Below, piece after piece: positions 1 to 9,263 of a stretch of 64,000 nucleotides of DNA. Origin of the DNA: an uncultured Sphingobacteriales bacterium (lineage in GTDB: Bacteria > Bacteroidota > Bacteroidia > Chitinophagales > Chitinophagaceae); NCBI GenBank assembly GCA_937991535.1, contig CALKHN010000074.1, positions 6,873-70,872 of the forward strand, given 5' to 3'. The first letter of the stretch is position 1, and each line of letters opens with the position of its first letter. A program made the position numbers and the translations under genes. The notes beneath the pieces were generated by a model, which ran no database searches, had not been told where the DNA came from, and worked only from the letters and a program-made list of their open reading frames with translations.

Positions 1-1109
1 GCAAGCATTTCTGCCGTTACAGAAACACATTCTTTTTCAATAATATCTTCAAATACGCTTTCTACTCCGGCGGCAAAATTTTCGTTGCGTATATCAAGGT
101 TTAATTCAATGCTGGCATGAGCGCTGATATTATTAATGTTAAAAGAGCCAATGGTTAGCCACGTGGTATCACAAACCGACACCTTCCCGTGCAAAACATT
201 TCCCTGGTACTCGTAAATAGCTATATCGTTCCGCAATAACCAGTCATAAATATATCTTTCGGCATACTTTGCCAGCTTTATATCCGATAAGCCGGCAAGA
301 ATGATTTTGATCTTTATTCCTCTTTTTGCAGCAAGCGAAAGCTGTTTTCTGAAATTTTCACCGGGCAGGAAATAACTGCATAAAATAACAATATGCGATT
401 GGGCGGTTCTCAGCATTTCAGTATAGCTGCGCGATATTTCTTTTTTATTACGCACCCAGTCGTTAACACGCATGCGTACCAGGCCGGGCGACACCGGTAA
501 GTTGTCTAACTTTATGAAATCCTTTTCGCATGGAAGTTTTCCTGTTTTTGCGGGGAACCCATTCCATGTTTTCCAGCAAAGTTCGCATAGCTCTTTCACG
601 ATATCTCCCTCAACCCAAACGGCAAAATCGAGCCATGCCCTATAACCGGGTCCATCGTTGTATCGCTCTGTAATATTAACCCCGCCCACCATAGCGCATC
701 GCGTGTCGGTTACTATAATTTTATGGTGCAGGCGCCGGCCAAAATAAAAATATTTGCTCCTGATAAGGGGTTCAAAGAAGCGAAAATGAATTCCAGCACC
801 CCTGAGTTCATTAATAAAGGATCTGGATAATACCTTAGATGCGTAGCCATCGGGCATTACATATACGTTCACACCTCTTTGCGCTGCTTTTTTTAATGCC
901 TCTCCAATAAGTTTGCCGGTTTCGTCATCATCAAAAATATAGGTTTGTAAGTGTATGCTCTGTTTTGCCTGGTCAATCATTTGCAGCATCTGGCTAAAAT
1001 ATGCAGCTCCGCCACGAATAAATTTTACATTATTATTCATGGTATATCCGGCGCTGAGCCGCTTTTTTTCAGATGGCCGGCGCTTTTGATTTTTTGTGCC
1101 GCCCGGCAT
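1..1109 (-). CDS. Phospholipase D-like / cardiolipin synthase-type protein (C-terminus cut by window edge)
   Basis: This open frame runs off the left edge, so about 369 N-terminal residues are visible and the C-terminus is missing. Two PLD catalytic HKD motifs (HxKxxxxD) are seen: HHKIIVTD near residue 130 and HGKVSVCD near residue 315. Each is followed by a glycine-serine or glycine-glycine turn and an N-rich stretch (GGVNIT, GSFNIN), as in cardiolipin synthases and related phosphatidyltransferases. No N-terminal membrane segment is evident, unlike ClsA but like ClsB-type enzymes. The ATG at 1109 gives a basic N-terminus; a second ATG at 1040 (MNNNV) is an alternative start closer to the conserved domain. 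It is divergent from the Hsp20 gene. A role in membrane phospholipid metabolism is likely, but another PLD-family phosphodiesterase cannot be excluded. Confidence 0.8.
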   Translation of the reverse strand, partial: MPGGTKNQKRRPSEKKRLSAGYTMNNNVKFIRGGAAYFSQMLQMIDQAKQSIHLQTYIFDDDETGKLIGEALKKAAQRGVNVYVMPDGYASKVLSRSFINELRGAGIHFRFFEPLIRSKYFYFGRRLHHKIIVTDTRCAMVGGVNITERYNDGPGYRAWLDFAVWVEGDIVKELCELCWKTWNGFPAKTGKLPCEKDFIKLDNLPVSPGLVRMRVNDWVRNKKEISRSYTEMLRTAQSHIVILCSYFLPGENFRKQLSLAAKRGIKIKIILAGLSDIKLAKYAERYIYDWLLRNDIAIYEYQGNVLHGKVSVCDTTWLTIGSFNINNISAHASIELNLDIRNENFAAGVESVFEDIIEKECVSVTAEML

Positions 1110-1236
1110 AACAGACCTGGTTTTCAATGATCAGTCTTTTTGTAAATATAGATTGTATATTCTATTATAATGATAAGGATGCCGTAAGTAAAAAAATGCT
1201 GATGAAGATCATACTAAATTAATGCAGGTATCATAG

Positions 1237-1263
1237 TTGCCTCATTAAAAAATTTTACCTTTG
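1237..1263 (+). promoter_or_regulatory. Bacteroidota-type promoter upstream of hsp20
   Basis: A -7 box TACCTTTG (1256-1263) matches the Bacteroidota consensus TAnnTTTG, and a TTG at 1237-1239 sits 16 bases upstream as a -33 element. The inferred leader to the ATG at 1368 is about 100 bases. Confidence 0.55.
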
Positions 1264-1367
1264 TGTTGCTGTTATACTGTATGCACAGTATAGTTTGAAA
1301 AATAATGAGTGAAGAAAAATACAGCATACTAACCAGGTACATTATTCATCAATAATACCGCATTCGT

Positions 1368-1814
1368 ATGATCTCATTCAGCAATCAAAGAAAAAACGAC
1401 TCCCATGAATATCCGGGGGGTTACCATCCTCCCTCGTATAACTGGACTAAGGTGATGCAACAGCTACGACAAACAACTGCTCACGGCTTCAAACCGTCTG
1501 TAAACATCCACGAAACCCCGGGGTATTATTGTGTTGAAGTTAAAGCACCCGGATATAATAAGGAAGACTTTATTGTTACAATTAACGATGGGAAGCTTAA
1601 TATTTATGGCATACCTCAAGCCTGCGATGCCGGTGAGCGAGGGTCTCAATTGCCAGATCCGGGGTATTCCTGCTTTGAGCATACCGTAAATTTGCCAAAG
1701 TATATTGATACCGATTTTGTGAGGGCGGAATATAAAGCTGGAATTCTTCGGTTTGATTTTCCGAAAACAGATTATGAAGACAGATGTACGGTTGAAAGGA
1801 TAATCGTTTATTAA
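1368..1814 (+). CDS. Hsp20/alpha-crystallin family small heat-shock protein
   Basis: 148 residues with an alpha-crystallin domain over roughly residues 45-148. Visible family features are the N-terminal strand (SVNIHETPGYYCVEVKAPG), the KEDF...DGKLNIYG segment, and a C-terminal strand pattern YKAGILRFDFPK, equivalent to the usual A/DGxLxxxxPK motif. The C-terminal I-x-I/V anchor may be the IIVY end. It is a holdase-type chaperone that binds unfolding proteins without ATP. A 22-bp gap separates it from the downstream glucan phosphorylase-like gene, so the two are probably co-transcribed. It is divergent from the PLD gene. A second Hsp20 of the same length but closer to the consensus lies at 8034. 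Confidence 0.88.
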   Translation: MISFSNQRKNDSHEYPGGYHPPSYNWTKVMQQLRQTTAHGFKPSVNIHETPGYYCVEVKAPGYNKEDFIVTINDGKLNIYGIPQACDAGERGSQLPDPGYSCFEHTVNLPKYIDTDFVRAEYKAGILRFDFPKTDYEDRCTVERIIVY

Positions 1815-1836
1815 ACAATAGCTCGTAATAAAACAC

Positions 1837-3489
1837 ATGTCTTTTCAGTTACAGCATCCCTACGAGTTTGCACCAAAATTTTCAAAGCGGGTTGCCTATT
1901 TCTGCATGGAATTTGGCATACACCAGCCATTGAAGATTTATTCGGGCGGGCTGGGATTTTTGGCCGGTTCACATATGCGCAGCGCGTGGGAACTAAAGCA
2001 AAATATGGTAGGAATTGGTATTTTGTGGAAATTCGGGTACTACGACCAGATCCGCAAAAGTGATCAGTCTATGGATGTATTGTTCCAGGAAAAAGTATAT
2101 GGATTTCTGGTAGAAACAAATATTAAGTTTACTGTTAAAATATCAGGACACGATGTGTGGGTAACCGCATGGTACCTGCCCCCCGAGATTTTTAAAACAG
2201 CTCCCATTTTTCTCCTGTCTGCAGATTTACCCGAAAATGATTATCTCTCTAAAACCAATTCGCATAAATTATATGACGCGAATCCTGAAACCCAGGTTGC
2301 TGCTTCCATTTTGTTAGGGGTTGGAGGCGCCAAACTACTGGAAAAACTGAACTGGATTCCCGACATCTATCATTTAAACGAATCACATGCATTACCCCTG
2401 TACTTTTATTTGTACAGCCAGGTTCGCGACACAGAAGCATTGAAGAAAAAAGTTGTATTTACCAACCATACGCCGGAGGCGGCGGGAAATAAAAAAACCC
2501 ATCTGGCGCTGCTGGAAAAAATGAGTTTTTTAGGTGATATACCTCTTGCCGAAATAAAAGCGATCGCAAAAGTGGAAGGGGATATGCTCGATCACACCTT
2601 AACCGCCATAAAGCTTTCGGGAAGGAGCAACGCGGTTTCAAAGGCGCACTGTAAAACATTACAGGCGATGTGGTCCGATCATGAAAATATCAAAAACATT
2701 ATTGCTATTACAAATGCACAGGATTTCTCGTACTGGCATAATGATGAACTGTATAGCGCTCTGGCTAAAAAGGATGATGGGGCGTTACGAAGGGTAAAGC
2801 AAAAGGCCAAATGTGAGTTGTTTGAGGTAATTGCCGATCAGTGCGGGGAGATATATAATGAGCACGTGCTCACCATTGTTTTTGCGAAACGGTTTGCCGG
2901 CTATAAAAGGGCCGACCTGCTCCTGTACGATATGGAAAGGTTTCACCGGCTGGTTACCAATAAAGAACGGCCGGTACAAATTATATGGGCAGGCAAACCT
3001 TATCCCATGGATTATGCGGCCATTAGTGTATTCGACAGGATTGCCAATCTCTGCAAAACCTATTCCAATTGCGCTATACTGGTGGGCTATGAACTGAAGC
3101 TTTCCAGGCTCTTAAAAGGAGGAGCCGACGTTTGGTTAAATGTTCCCCGTATTACACGCGAAGCATCCGGAACCAGCGGTATGTCGGCCGCGATGAATGG
3201 TGCGGTGAACCTTAGCATTCATGATGGATGGTTTCCCGAGTTTGTGAGGGATAAATCAAATGGCTTTGTAATTTCCCCCTGCGAACCTTCGCTGCCTGAA
3301 CACCTGCAGGATGAAAAAGATGCTGCCAGTTTGTACGAGCTGCTCGAAAATGAGGTAATACCTATGTACTACGATTATCCCGAACATTGGCTGGCGATTA
3401 TAAAGAATGGGATGAAAGATATTGTTCCCGGTTTCGGAAGCAACAGGTTGGCCGCGGAGTATTACGAAAAGCTATACAGCAATTTATAG
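1837..3489 (+). CDS. GT35 alpha-glucan phosphorylase-like protein lacking the PLP lysine
   Basis: 550 residues, the short form of the glycogen/alpha-glucan phosphorylase family. The N-terminal signature (YFCMEFGIHQPLKIYSGGLG) is near residue 22, a HLNESH loop near 180, and a VFTNHTPEAAG motif near 210. A C-terminal substrate/cofactor region carries AKRFAGYKRADL and EASGTSGM. In studied phosphorylases the residue after GTSGM/GTGNM is the lysine that binds pyridoxal phosphate; here codon 450 (3184-3186, TCG) is serine. The fold is therefore clear, but PLP-dependent phosphorolysis is doubtful. It follows hsp20 by 22 bp. The role could be glucan binding, a non-PLP glycosyl transfer, or a pseudoenzyme. 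Confidence is for the family, not the activity. Confidence 0.82.
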   Translation: MSFQLQHPYEFAPKFSKRVAYFCMEFGIHQPLKIYSGGLGFLAGSHMRSAWELKQNMVGIGILWKFGYYDQIRKSDQSMDVLFQEKVYGFLVETNIKFTVKISGHDVWVTAWYLPPEIFKTAPIFLLSADLPENDYLSKTNSHKLYDANPETQVAASILLGVGGAKLLEKLNWIPDIYHLNESHALPLYFYLYSQVRDTEALKKKVVFTNHTPEAAGNKKTHLALLEKMSFLGDIPLAEIKAIAKVEGDMLDHTLTAIKLSGRSNAVSKAHCKTLQAMWSDHENIKNIIAITNAQDFSYWHNDELYSALAKKDDGALRRVKQKAKCELFEVIADQCGEIYNEHVLTIVFAKRFAGYKRADLLLYDMERFHRLVTNKERPVQIIWAGKPYPMDYAAISVFDRIANLCKTYSNCAILVGYELKLSRLLKGGADVWLNVPRITREASGTSGMSAAMNGAVNLSIHDGWFPEFVRDKSNGFVISPCEPSLPEHLQDEKDAASLYELLENEVIPMYYDYPEHWLAIIKNGMKDIVPGFGSNRLAAEYYEKLYSNL

Positions 3490-3552
3490 AAATACTCCAT
3501 ATAGAGCAGGTTATGCTGCTATATTAGCCGTATTTCTCTTTAGCTTAGCACT

Positions 3553-5220
3553 ATGTTACTTGCTCCTGATACCTGGAAACTGCTTGCAGGCATTTCCATA
3601 TTTTTGCTTGGCATGCATTTTCTGGAAGAGGCACTCAAAAGCCTCACCGGCAGATCATTTAAGCTATTTCTCAAAAAAAACACATCCAGTAAACCCGCTG
3701 CAATTGCAGCAGGTGCAATAGTTACCGCTGTTCTGCAAAGCAGCTCTGTTGTTAACTTAATGGTACTTGCCTTTGTTGGCGCCGGTGTAATTACCATGCA
3801 TAACGCTTTGGCGATCATGCTGGGTTCCAACCTGGGAACTACTGTAAGCAGTTGGATCATTGTTACTTTAGGATTTCAGTTGAACATAGAAAGTCTTGCA
3901 TTGCCGGTTATAGGTATATCGGGTATAGCAATGATGCTGGTTAACAAAGACAGTCGCTGGCGCAACTGGTGCATGTTTTTTTTGGGTTTCGGCTTTCTTT
4001 TTTTTGGATTGAGCTTTATCCGTACCAGTATAGAACAAACCGTACAGCAACTGGATCTGAGTACATTAAATGAAAAGCCGGCCATCCTTTTTGTATTAGC
4101 CGGGTTACTGATTACCTCGCTGATCCAGTCCAGTTCAGCTACAGTGGCAATCGTGCTCAGTGCATTGCACGTAAATGCAATAAGCGTGTTTGCGGCAATG
4201 GCTATTGTACTGGGTTCGGAAATTGGAACAACTGTTAAGCTCATACTTGCTTCGTTGAAAGGGGTAGCCGTTAAAAGAAGAGTGGCGCTGGGAAACCTGC
4301 TGTTTAATATAATTAATGCATTGCTGATATTCATTTTTCTTGAACCTATATATAAATTAATTACCAGTACCATAGGTATTCATGATAACCTGGTAGCGTT
4401 GGTTTTTTTTCAAACATTCACTAACCTCACTGGCATTATTATTTTCTATCCCTTTTTGGAAATCTTCGGAAGATTCCTCGAAAAGCGGTTTACCAGTACC
4501 GTTAATGAAACAGCTTATATTCATAAAGTAAAAGTAACAGATACTGAACTCGCGATGCTGGCCCTGGAAAAGGAAGCACAGCATTTTATTTATCATGTTT
4601 GTATTTTCTCGCTCAATGTATTTGACTATAAAACCACGGAACATAAACAGTTTGCCATTAATCCTTTATTTGAACCACAAAAGTTGCCGGGGAAATATGA
4701 ATATATCAAGCACCTTCATGGTGAGGCCCAAACCTATTCCATCCAGCTCCAGGACGCCACTACGGGAACGGAACAACAGTACCGCATCCATCAGTTGATT
4801 TCATCTTTCCGCAACAGCATGTATGCGGCTAAAAATATTAAAGATGCCCTGCCGGATATTGAACAGTTGAAAAAGTCATCCAACGATCTGAAGTTTGATT
4901 TTTATCTGCACACAAAAGAAAGAGTGGGTCTTTTTTTTGAACGGGCAATTGTATTACTGGGCTCGGAAAATGACCCAACTAATTTTCAACGACTTACTTC
5001 CATTTATAATGCTACACAGGAGGGCTATAACAAAACCCTGCGCGAGTTATACCGCGAAAGTGTATTAAGAAACGTAAATGAGGTTGAATTTTCTACCATA
5101 GTTAATTTTAACCGGGAAATGTATACGGCAGAAAAATCAGTTGTTTTTTCCCTAAAGGATTATCTTTTACGGGGTAACGAAGAAAATTATTTTGATGAAC
5201 TGCCTGGTTTTATACGGTAA
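3553..5220 (+). CDS. Na/Pi cotransporter family protein (NptA-like) with PhoU-like C-terminal domain
   Basis: 555 residues. The N-terminal two thirds are hydrophobic and hold the duplicated QSSS motifs of sodium-phosphate cotransporters (LQSSSVVNLMV near residue 59 and IQSSSATVAIV near residue 194), each followed by a GSN/GSE-x-GTT motif. From about residue 325 the protein becomes hydrophilic and helical, consistent with the PhoU-like tail found in bacterial NptA homologs. It probably imports inorganic phosphate with Na+ across the inner membrane. A gap of 63 bp follows the glucan phosphorylase-like gene. The two may be linked through phosphate supply, but this is speculation. Confidence 0.88.
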   Translation: MLLAPDTWKLLAGISIFLLGMHFLEEALKSLTGRSFKLFLKKNTSSKPAAIAAGAIVTAVLQSSSVVNLMVLAFVGAGVITMHNALAIMLGSNLGTTVSSWIIVTLGFQLNIESLALPVIGISGIAMMLVNKDSRWRNWCMFFLGFGFLFFGLSFIRTSIEQTVQQLDLSTLNEKPAILFVLAGLLITSLIQSSSATVAIVLSALHVNAISVFAAMAIVLGSEIGTTVKLILASLKGVAVKRRVALGNLLFNIINALLIFIFLEPIYKLITSTIGIHDNLVALVFFQTFTNLTGIIIFYPFLEIFGRFLEKRFTSTVNETAYIHKVKVTDTELAMLALEKEAQHFIYHVCIFSLNVFDYKTTEHKQFAINPLFEPQKLPGKYEYIKHLHGEAQTYSIQLQDATTGTEQQYRIHQLISSFRNSMYAAKNIKDALPDIEQLKKSSNDLKFDFYLHTKERVGLFFERAIVLLGSENDPTNFQRLTSIYNATQEGYNKTLRELYRESVLRNVNEVEFSTIVNFNREMYTAEKSVVFSLKDYLLRGNEENYFDELPGFIR

Positions 5221-5315
5221 AAATAATTACAAAATCAAATGGTTCATTGATCGTATTGTATCCGATTCTTTAAGTCTGTTGATGCGGGCATACAATATTT
5301 GAGTATTTTTAAATT

Positions 5316-6086
5316 ATGTTGCGTTCTCAGTTCTGGAAAAATTTTTTACAGGAAACGGGGGAGATTGCCCGGTTTACCGGCAGGTTATTTTCACAATGGT
5401 TCAAACCCCGTTATGAGATAAGGGAATTTCTCAGGCAATGCTATATCATTGGCTATAAATCTTTACCGTTGATTGCGCTTACCACTTTTATTATGGGTTT
5501 GGTACTAACCATGCAAATACGCCCCTTTTTGGTAGATTATGGCGTTGAATCGCAGTTGCCGGCCATGGTAGGTATTGCCATTATACGGGAAATTGGACCG
5601 GTAATTACCGCGCTTATTTTTGCCGGGAAAATTGGCAGTAGTATTGGTGCGGAACTGGGTTCCATGAAAGTAACCGAACAAATAGACGCCATGGAAGTAT
5701 CCGGCACCAACCCTTTTAAGTACCTGGTGGTAACCAGAGTAATGGCTGCTACTTTTATGCTGCCGCTGCTGGTTGTGCTGGGCGACGCAGTAGCCTTATA
5801 CGGCACTTACCTGGGTGTAAATATGACCGGCGTCACCAACTTTGGTTTTTTCTGGACAAAAGTATTCAGGAACCTTTCCTTTGGCGATGTGCTGCCTGCT
5901 TTTGTAAAATCTTTTTTCTTTGGTTTTGCTGTGGGAATAGTAGGATGTTACAAAGGATATTATTCAAAAAAGGGAACAGAGGGCGTGGGGCAATCGGCCA
6001 ATTCGGCCGTTGTACTTTCTTCTGTACTTATATTTATCATTGATCTCATTGCGGTGCAGGTAACCGATGTGCTGGGATTGAATTAA
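5316..6086 (+). CDS. mlaE: MlaE-family ABC transporter permease
   Basis: 256 residues with about five or six membrane segments and the MlaE permease signature (AIIREIGPVITALIFAGK near residue 90, then GSSIGAELGSMKVTEQIDAM). It is the inner-membrane permease of an MCE/Mla-type retrograde phospholipid transporter that works with the ATPase and MlaD encoded immediately downstream (gaps of 6 and 8 bp). No Shine-Dalgarno site is seen before the ATG. Confidence 0.93.
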   Translation: MLRSQFWKNFLQETGEIARFTGRLFSQWFKPRYEIREFLRQCYIIGYKSLPLIALTTFIMGLVLTMQIRPFLVDYGVESQLPAMVGIAIIREIGPVITALIFAGKIGSSIGAELGSMKVTEQIDAMEVSGTNPFKYLVVTRVMAATFMLPLLVVLGDAVALYGTYLGVNMTGVTNFGFFWTKVFRNLSFGDVLPAFVKSFFFGFAVGIVGCYKGYYSKKGTEGVGQSANSAVVLSSVLIFIIDLIAVQVTDVLGLN

Positions 6087-6092
6087 AGCTGT

Positions 6093-6869
6093 ATGCATAT
6101 TGCAGGAAATATAAAAAAAATACCGCAAACCTCCGGGCAGGGTGAGGCGGTAATGACGGTTCGTAATTTGTATAAATCATTTGGCGCCCATCGGGTACTC
6201 ATTGATTTTAGTCTTGCTATAAATAGTGGTGAAAATGTGGTAGTATTGGGAAAATCGGGATCAGGGAAATCGGTGTTGATCAAATGTATTATTGGTTTGC
6301 TGAAGCCCGACAGCGGCACTATTGAAGTACTGGGTGAAAGTATTCCGGAACTGAGTGATGAAGCCTTAGACGAGATCAGAATGAAGATTGGTTTTCTTTT
6401 TCAAAGCAATGCGTTGTATGATTCAATGACAGTAAGAGGGAATCTTGAATTTCCACTGAGGCGGCATTCCATCACCGCAACGCAGGAAGAAGTGGATGAG
6501 TTGGTGAAAAGCGCATTGGAAGACGTTAAGCTGGAGCACACCATTGATATGATGCCGGCGGAATTATCAGGAGGAATGCGCAAAAGAATAGCGTTGGCCA
6601 GAACCTTAATACTGAAGCCTGCCATTATCCTGTACGATGAACCCACTACCGGGCTGGATCCGATTACCAGCAGGGAGATTATTGAATTGATTAAGGAAGT
6701 GCAACAAAAGTACCATTCGGCTTCCCTGATTATTTCTCATGATATGAATTGCGTTCGTATGGTGGCAGACAGGGTGGTTATGCTGATAGATGGAAAAAAC
6801 TACAAAGAAGGTACTTACGATGAACTTATACAATCGAGCGATCCTGTGATAAAAGCTTTTTTTGAATAA
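6093..6869 (+). CDS. mlaF: MlaF-family ABC transporter ATPase
   Basis: 258 residues. Walker A is GKSGSGKSV (near residue 54), the ABC signature is LSGGMRKR (near 154), Walker B is IILYDEPTTGLD (near 175), and the H-loop is ISHD near 209. The signature variant with GMRKR is typical of MlaF rather than generic importers. Middle gene of a tight mlaE-mlaF-mlaD operon. It powers lipid transfer between the outer and inner membranes. Confidence 0.93.
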   Translation: MHIAGNIKKIPQTSGQGEAVMTVRNLYKSFGAHRVLIDFSLAINSGENVVVLGKSGSGKSVLIKCIIGLLKPDSGTIEVLGESIPELSDEALDEIRMKIGFLFQSNALYDSMTVRGNLEFPLRRHSITATQEEVDELVKSALEDVKLEHTIDMMPAELSGGMRKRIALARTLILKPAIILYDEPTTGLDPITSREIIELIKEVQQKYHSASLIISHDMNCVRMVADRVVMLIDGKNYKEGTYDELIQSSDPVIKAFFE

Positions 6870-6877
6870 AAACCGTT

Positions 6878-7885
6878 ATGGCAACAAAATCATTTTCAAA
6901 CATTAAGCTGGGGGCCTTTGTATTGGCGGCGCTGGCTTTTCTGATCCTGCTTTTATACATGATCGGCAAAAACAGGAATCTCTTCGGGAATACGTTTACA
7001 GTAAAAGCTCGTTTCCACAACGTACAAGGATTAACGCCGGGAAATAATGTAAGGTATGCCGGTATACAGGTGGGCACGGTAAAGGAAATAACGATATTGG
7101 ATGATGGACAGATTGAGGTGGAATTGCTTATTGAAAAGAAAATGAAACCGTATATCCGTAAAAATGCAAGCGCTGCTATTGCAACCGATGGATTAATGGG
7201 GAACAAGGTACTTAATATCGTGCCGGTGCAGGGCCAAGCAGACCCTATTGAACCCGGAGACCTGCTGGCAACGCAATCTTTACCAAATCTGGATAACATG
7301 GTAAACACGCTTTCCGGAACCAACAATGATCTTGCTGTAATTGCTGCCGAACTAAAAAGCGCATTGCTGCGCATAAACAACAGCGCTGCTTTATGGGATT
7401 TATTAAACGACAGCTCGCTGTCGCCGAATTTAAGTGCATCAATGGCAAATATACGGTCGGCTACCGCTAAGGCAAATACTATGGTGAATGATTTGGATGA
7501 GCTGGTGCTGGATGTAAAGAGCGGAAAGGGATCGCTCGGCGCCATATTAACAGACACTTCTTTTGCTGAAAACCTGAATACTGCAATTATAGGGATCAAA
7601 CAGGTTGCCGGCCAGGCAGATACACTGGCGAAAGAACTTTCGCTGGTTACCAGGGGTATTAAGCATGATATTAATGAAGGGAACGGCGCTGTTAATGCCT
7701 TGCTTAAGGATTCCGCCATAGTTAAATCCATTAATGTTAGCCTGAGCAATATTGAGAAAAGTACTCAGAATTTTAACGAAGTAATGGAAGGGATGAAGCA
7801 TAGTTTTCTGGTGCGTGGTTATTTCAGGAAACTTGAAAAAAAGAAAGCCAGGGAGGAGAGCCTGCGCAAGCCGGAAACGAACTGA
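6878..7885 (+). CDS. mlaD: MlaD/MCE domain lipid-binding protein
   Basis: 335 residues. One N-terminal membrane helix (about residues 10-28) is followed by a single MCE domain (about 37-115, with VKARFHNVQGLTPGNNVRYAGIQVG). A long helical C-terminal region follows, rich in alternating hydrophobic positions and small residues; coiled coil is likely. It anchors in the inner membrane and presents a hexameric lipid channel in the periplasm. Last gene of the mla operon. The long tail is usual for Bacteroidota MCE proteins; E. coli MlaD is only about 183 residues. No mlaB or mlaC gene is next to it. Confidence 0.9.
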   Translation: MATKSFSNIKLGAFVLAALAFLILLLYMIGKNRNLFGNTFTVKARFHNVQGLTPGNNVRYAGIQVGTVKEITILDDGQIEVELLIEKKMKPYIRKNASAAIATDGLMGNKVLNIVPVQGQADPIEPGDLLATQSLPNLDNMVNTLSGTNNDLAVIAAELKSALLRINNSAALWDLLNDSSLSPNLSASMANIRSATAKANTMVNDLDELVLDVKSGKGSLGAILTDTSFAENLNTAIIGIKQVAGQADTLAKELSLVTRGIKHDINEGNGAVNALLKDSAIVKSINVSLSNIEKSTQNFNEVMEGMKHSFLVRGYFRKLEKKKAREESLRKPETN

Positions 7886-7980
7886 TCTGTATTATTTTCT
7901 TACCCGTAAACAAACAGCTTTACTGATTATTCTCAGTTTAAAGTCTGATTAAAATCCTTATACGAGGTCTCCATTTAACG

Positions 7981-8033
7981 TAAATTTGGTTAAGACATTG
8001 AACATTTTATAACCAAAAACAAGGAGGTTTTTT
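7981..8033 (+). promoter_or_regulatory. Promoter and strong Shine-Dalgarno site of second hsp20
   Basis: TAAATTTG at 7981-7988 matches the Bacteroidota -7 box. AAGGAGGT at 8021-8028 is a full complement to the 16S rRNA 3' end and lies 5 bases before the ATG at 8034. Such sites are rare in this phylum and in this window. Confidence 0.65.
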
Positions 8034-8480
8034 ATGTCTGCTTTAGCAAAACGCGGAAGTGTTGTCTCACCTTCCGTGTTCGACGATTTTTTTAAACCAT
8101 GGAATGAATGGTTTACCAAAGGCGATGGCTTTTTCGGGCGTTCCCTTACCATGCCATCTGTAAATATTACAGAAGATACCAACGGATACAATGTATCGCT
8201 GGCGGCGCCGGGACTGAAACGGGAAGACTTTGCTATTGATATCAGTGGTAATATACTTACCATTGGATCCGAGCAGGAAGAAGATAAAGAAGAAAAGGGA
8301 AAGAAATTTACTAAACGGGAATATAACTATAGTTCGTTTAGCCGGAGCTTTACTTTACCCGATGATGTAAACAGGGATAAAATAGAGGCAAAGTATGCAG
8401 ACGGTGTATTAAACCTTTCTCTTCCCAGAAAGGACGAGCTTAAAAAGAGCTCCGTAAAAAAACAGATCACTGTAAAATAA
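8034..8480 (+). CDS. Hsp20/alpha-crystallin family small heat-shock protein
   Basis: 148 residues. The N-terminal region has aromatic residues typical of sHsp oligomerisation arms (FDDFFKPWNEWF). The alpha-crystallin domain covers about residues 40-148, with TMPSVNITED, LAAPGLKREDFAIDI and the C-terminal motif YADGVLNLSLPRK (consensus A-x-G-V-L-x-x-x-x-P-K). The tail ends in KQITVK, which carries the I-x-V anchor. It has its own promoter, an unusually strong Shine-Dalgarno site and its own terminator, so it is an independent, probably highly translated stress gene. Confidence 0.95.
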   Translation: MSALAKRGSVVSPSVFDDFFKPWNEWFTKGDGFFGRSLTMPSVNITEDTNGYNVSLAAPGLKREDFAIDISGNILTIGSEQEEDKEEKGKKFTKREYNYSSFSRSFTLPDDVNRDKIEAKYADGVLNLSLPRKDELKKSSVKKQITVK

Positions 8481-8503
8481 GCATTTGGTTTTGTTTTAGT
8501 TCC

Positions 8504-8538
8504 AAAGCGCTGCTTCAGGTGTGTAGCGGCGCTTTTTT
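8504..8538 (+). terminator. Rho-independent terminator of hsp20
   Basis: AAAGCGCTGC and GCGGCGCTTTTTT form a stem with one mismatch around a 12-base loop, followed by six T. It lies 23 bp after the hsp20 stop. Confidence 0.75.
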
Positions 8539-8657
8539 GAATGTTCACTCTGCAATGCCGGAGAAAAATATTTTGAAATGTTTTATGCCTGGTGTAAAAC
8601 CAGACCGATAATATATTATATTTAATTATTTATTGCTTCACTTAAATCGTATGCAAA

Positions 8658-9119
8658 ATGAACCAGGCTTATATGCATCTTCTCACTAATCATATTCCTG
8701 TATTTGGATTATTGTTTGGTATTATAATACTGCTGTGGGGGATTATTTCCCGCTCAAAGCAAATAAAGATGGCAGCTTATTTTTTGTTTATCGCCGCGGC
8801 TGTTGGCGGGCTTATTACATTTAATACCGGAGAGGCAGCGGAAGATGTTGCGGAAAAAATAGATGGGATATCCAAAACTGTAATTCATGATCACGAAGAA
8901 GCTGGCGAAACCGCTATTTATCTTATTGCGGGTGTGGGAATTATAGCTTTGTACGGATTTTATGCAGAGGTGAAAAATAAAAAAACAGCATCTGCCATTT
9001 CAATAGGGATATTGATTGTTGCTATTGTTGCTTTTATTCTGACAGCAAGAACCAGTTACCTGGGAGGCAAAATAAGGCATACGGAGATATCCGGAAATAC
9101 TGTTTTGCAGCCAGGTTGA
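8658..9119 (+). CDS. Four-helix membrane protein, DUF2231-like
   Basis: 153 residues with four predicted membrane helices (about residues 13-30, 38-56, 84-103 and 110-130). Histidines cluster near the first helix (MHLLTNHIP) and before the third (VIHDHEEAGE). The opening 'HxxLxHxP' pattern and the four-helix layout resemble DUF2231 proteins, which are suspected to bind haem, but I cannot confirm the family from sequence alone. It lies between an Hsp20 and a universal stress protein gene on the same strand. Confidence 0.6.
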   Translation: MNQAYMHLLTNHIPVFGLLFGIIILLWGIISRSKQIKMAAYFLFIAAAVGGLITFNTGEAAEDVAEKIDGISKTVIHDHEEAGETAIYLIAGVGIIALYGFYAEVKNKKTASAISIGILIVAIVAFILTARTSYLGGKIRHTEISGNTVLQPG

Positions 9120-9263
9120 TCCATGGGTAATACGCCGGACGCGCTTTTCGCATAATCGGTTTAAAAATTACAATTTGATAATAGCACACTTGTACCTTTT
9201 TTCTTTATAAATAAGTATTATTGCGCAAAGACTGTTTAGTAAAATAAGTAGGAACTTAATTGC

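Noticed and set aside
1464..1838. Antisense frames over the first Hsp20 gene
   Set aside because: Mirror of a clear coding region, no conserved motif.
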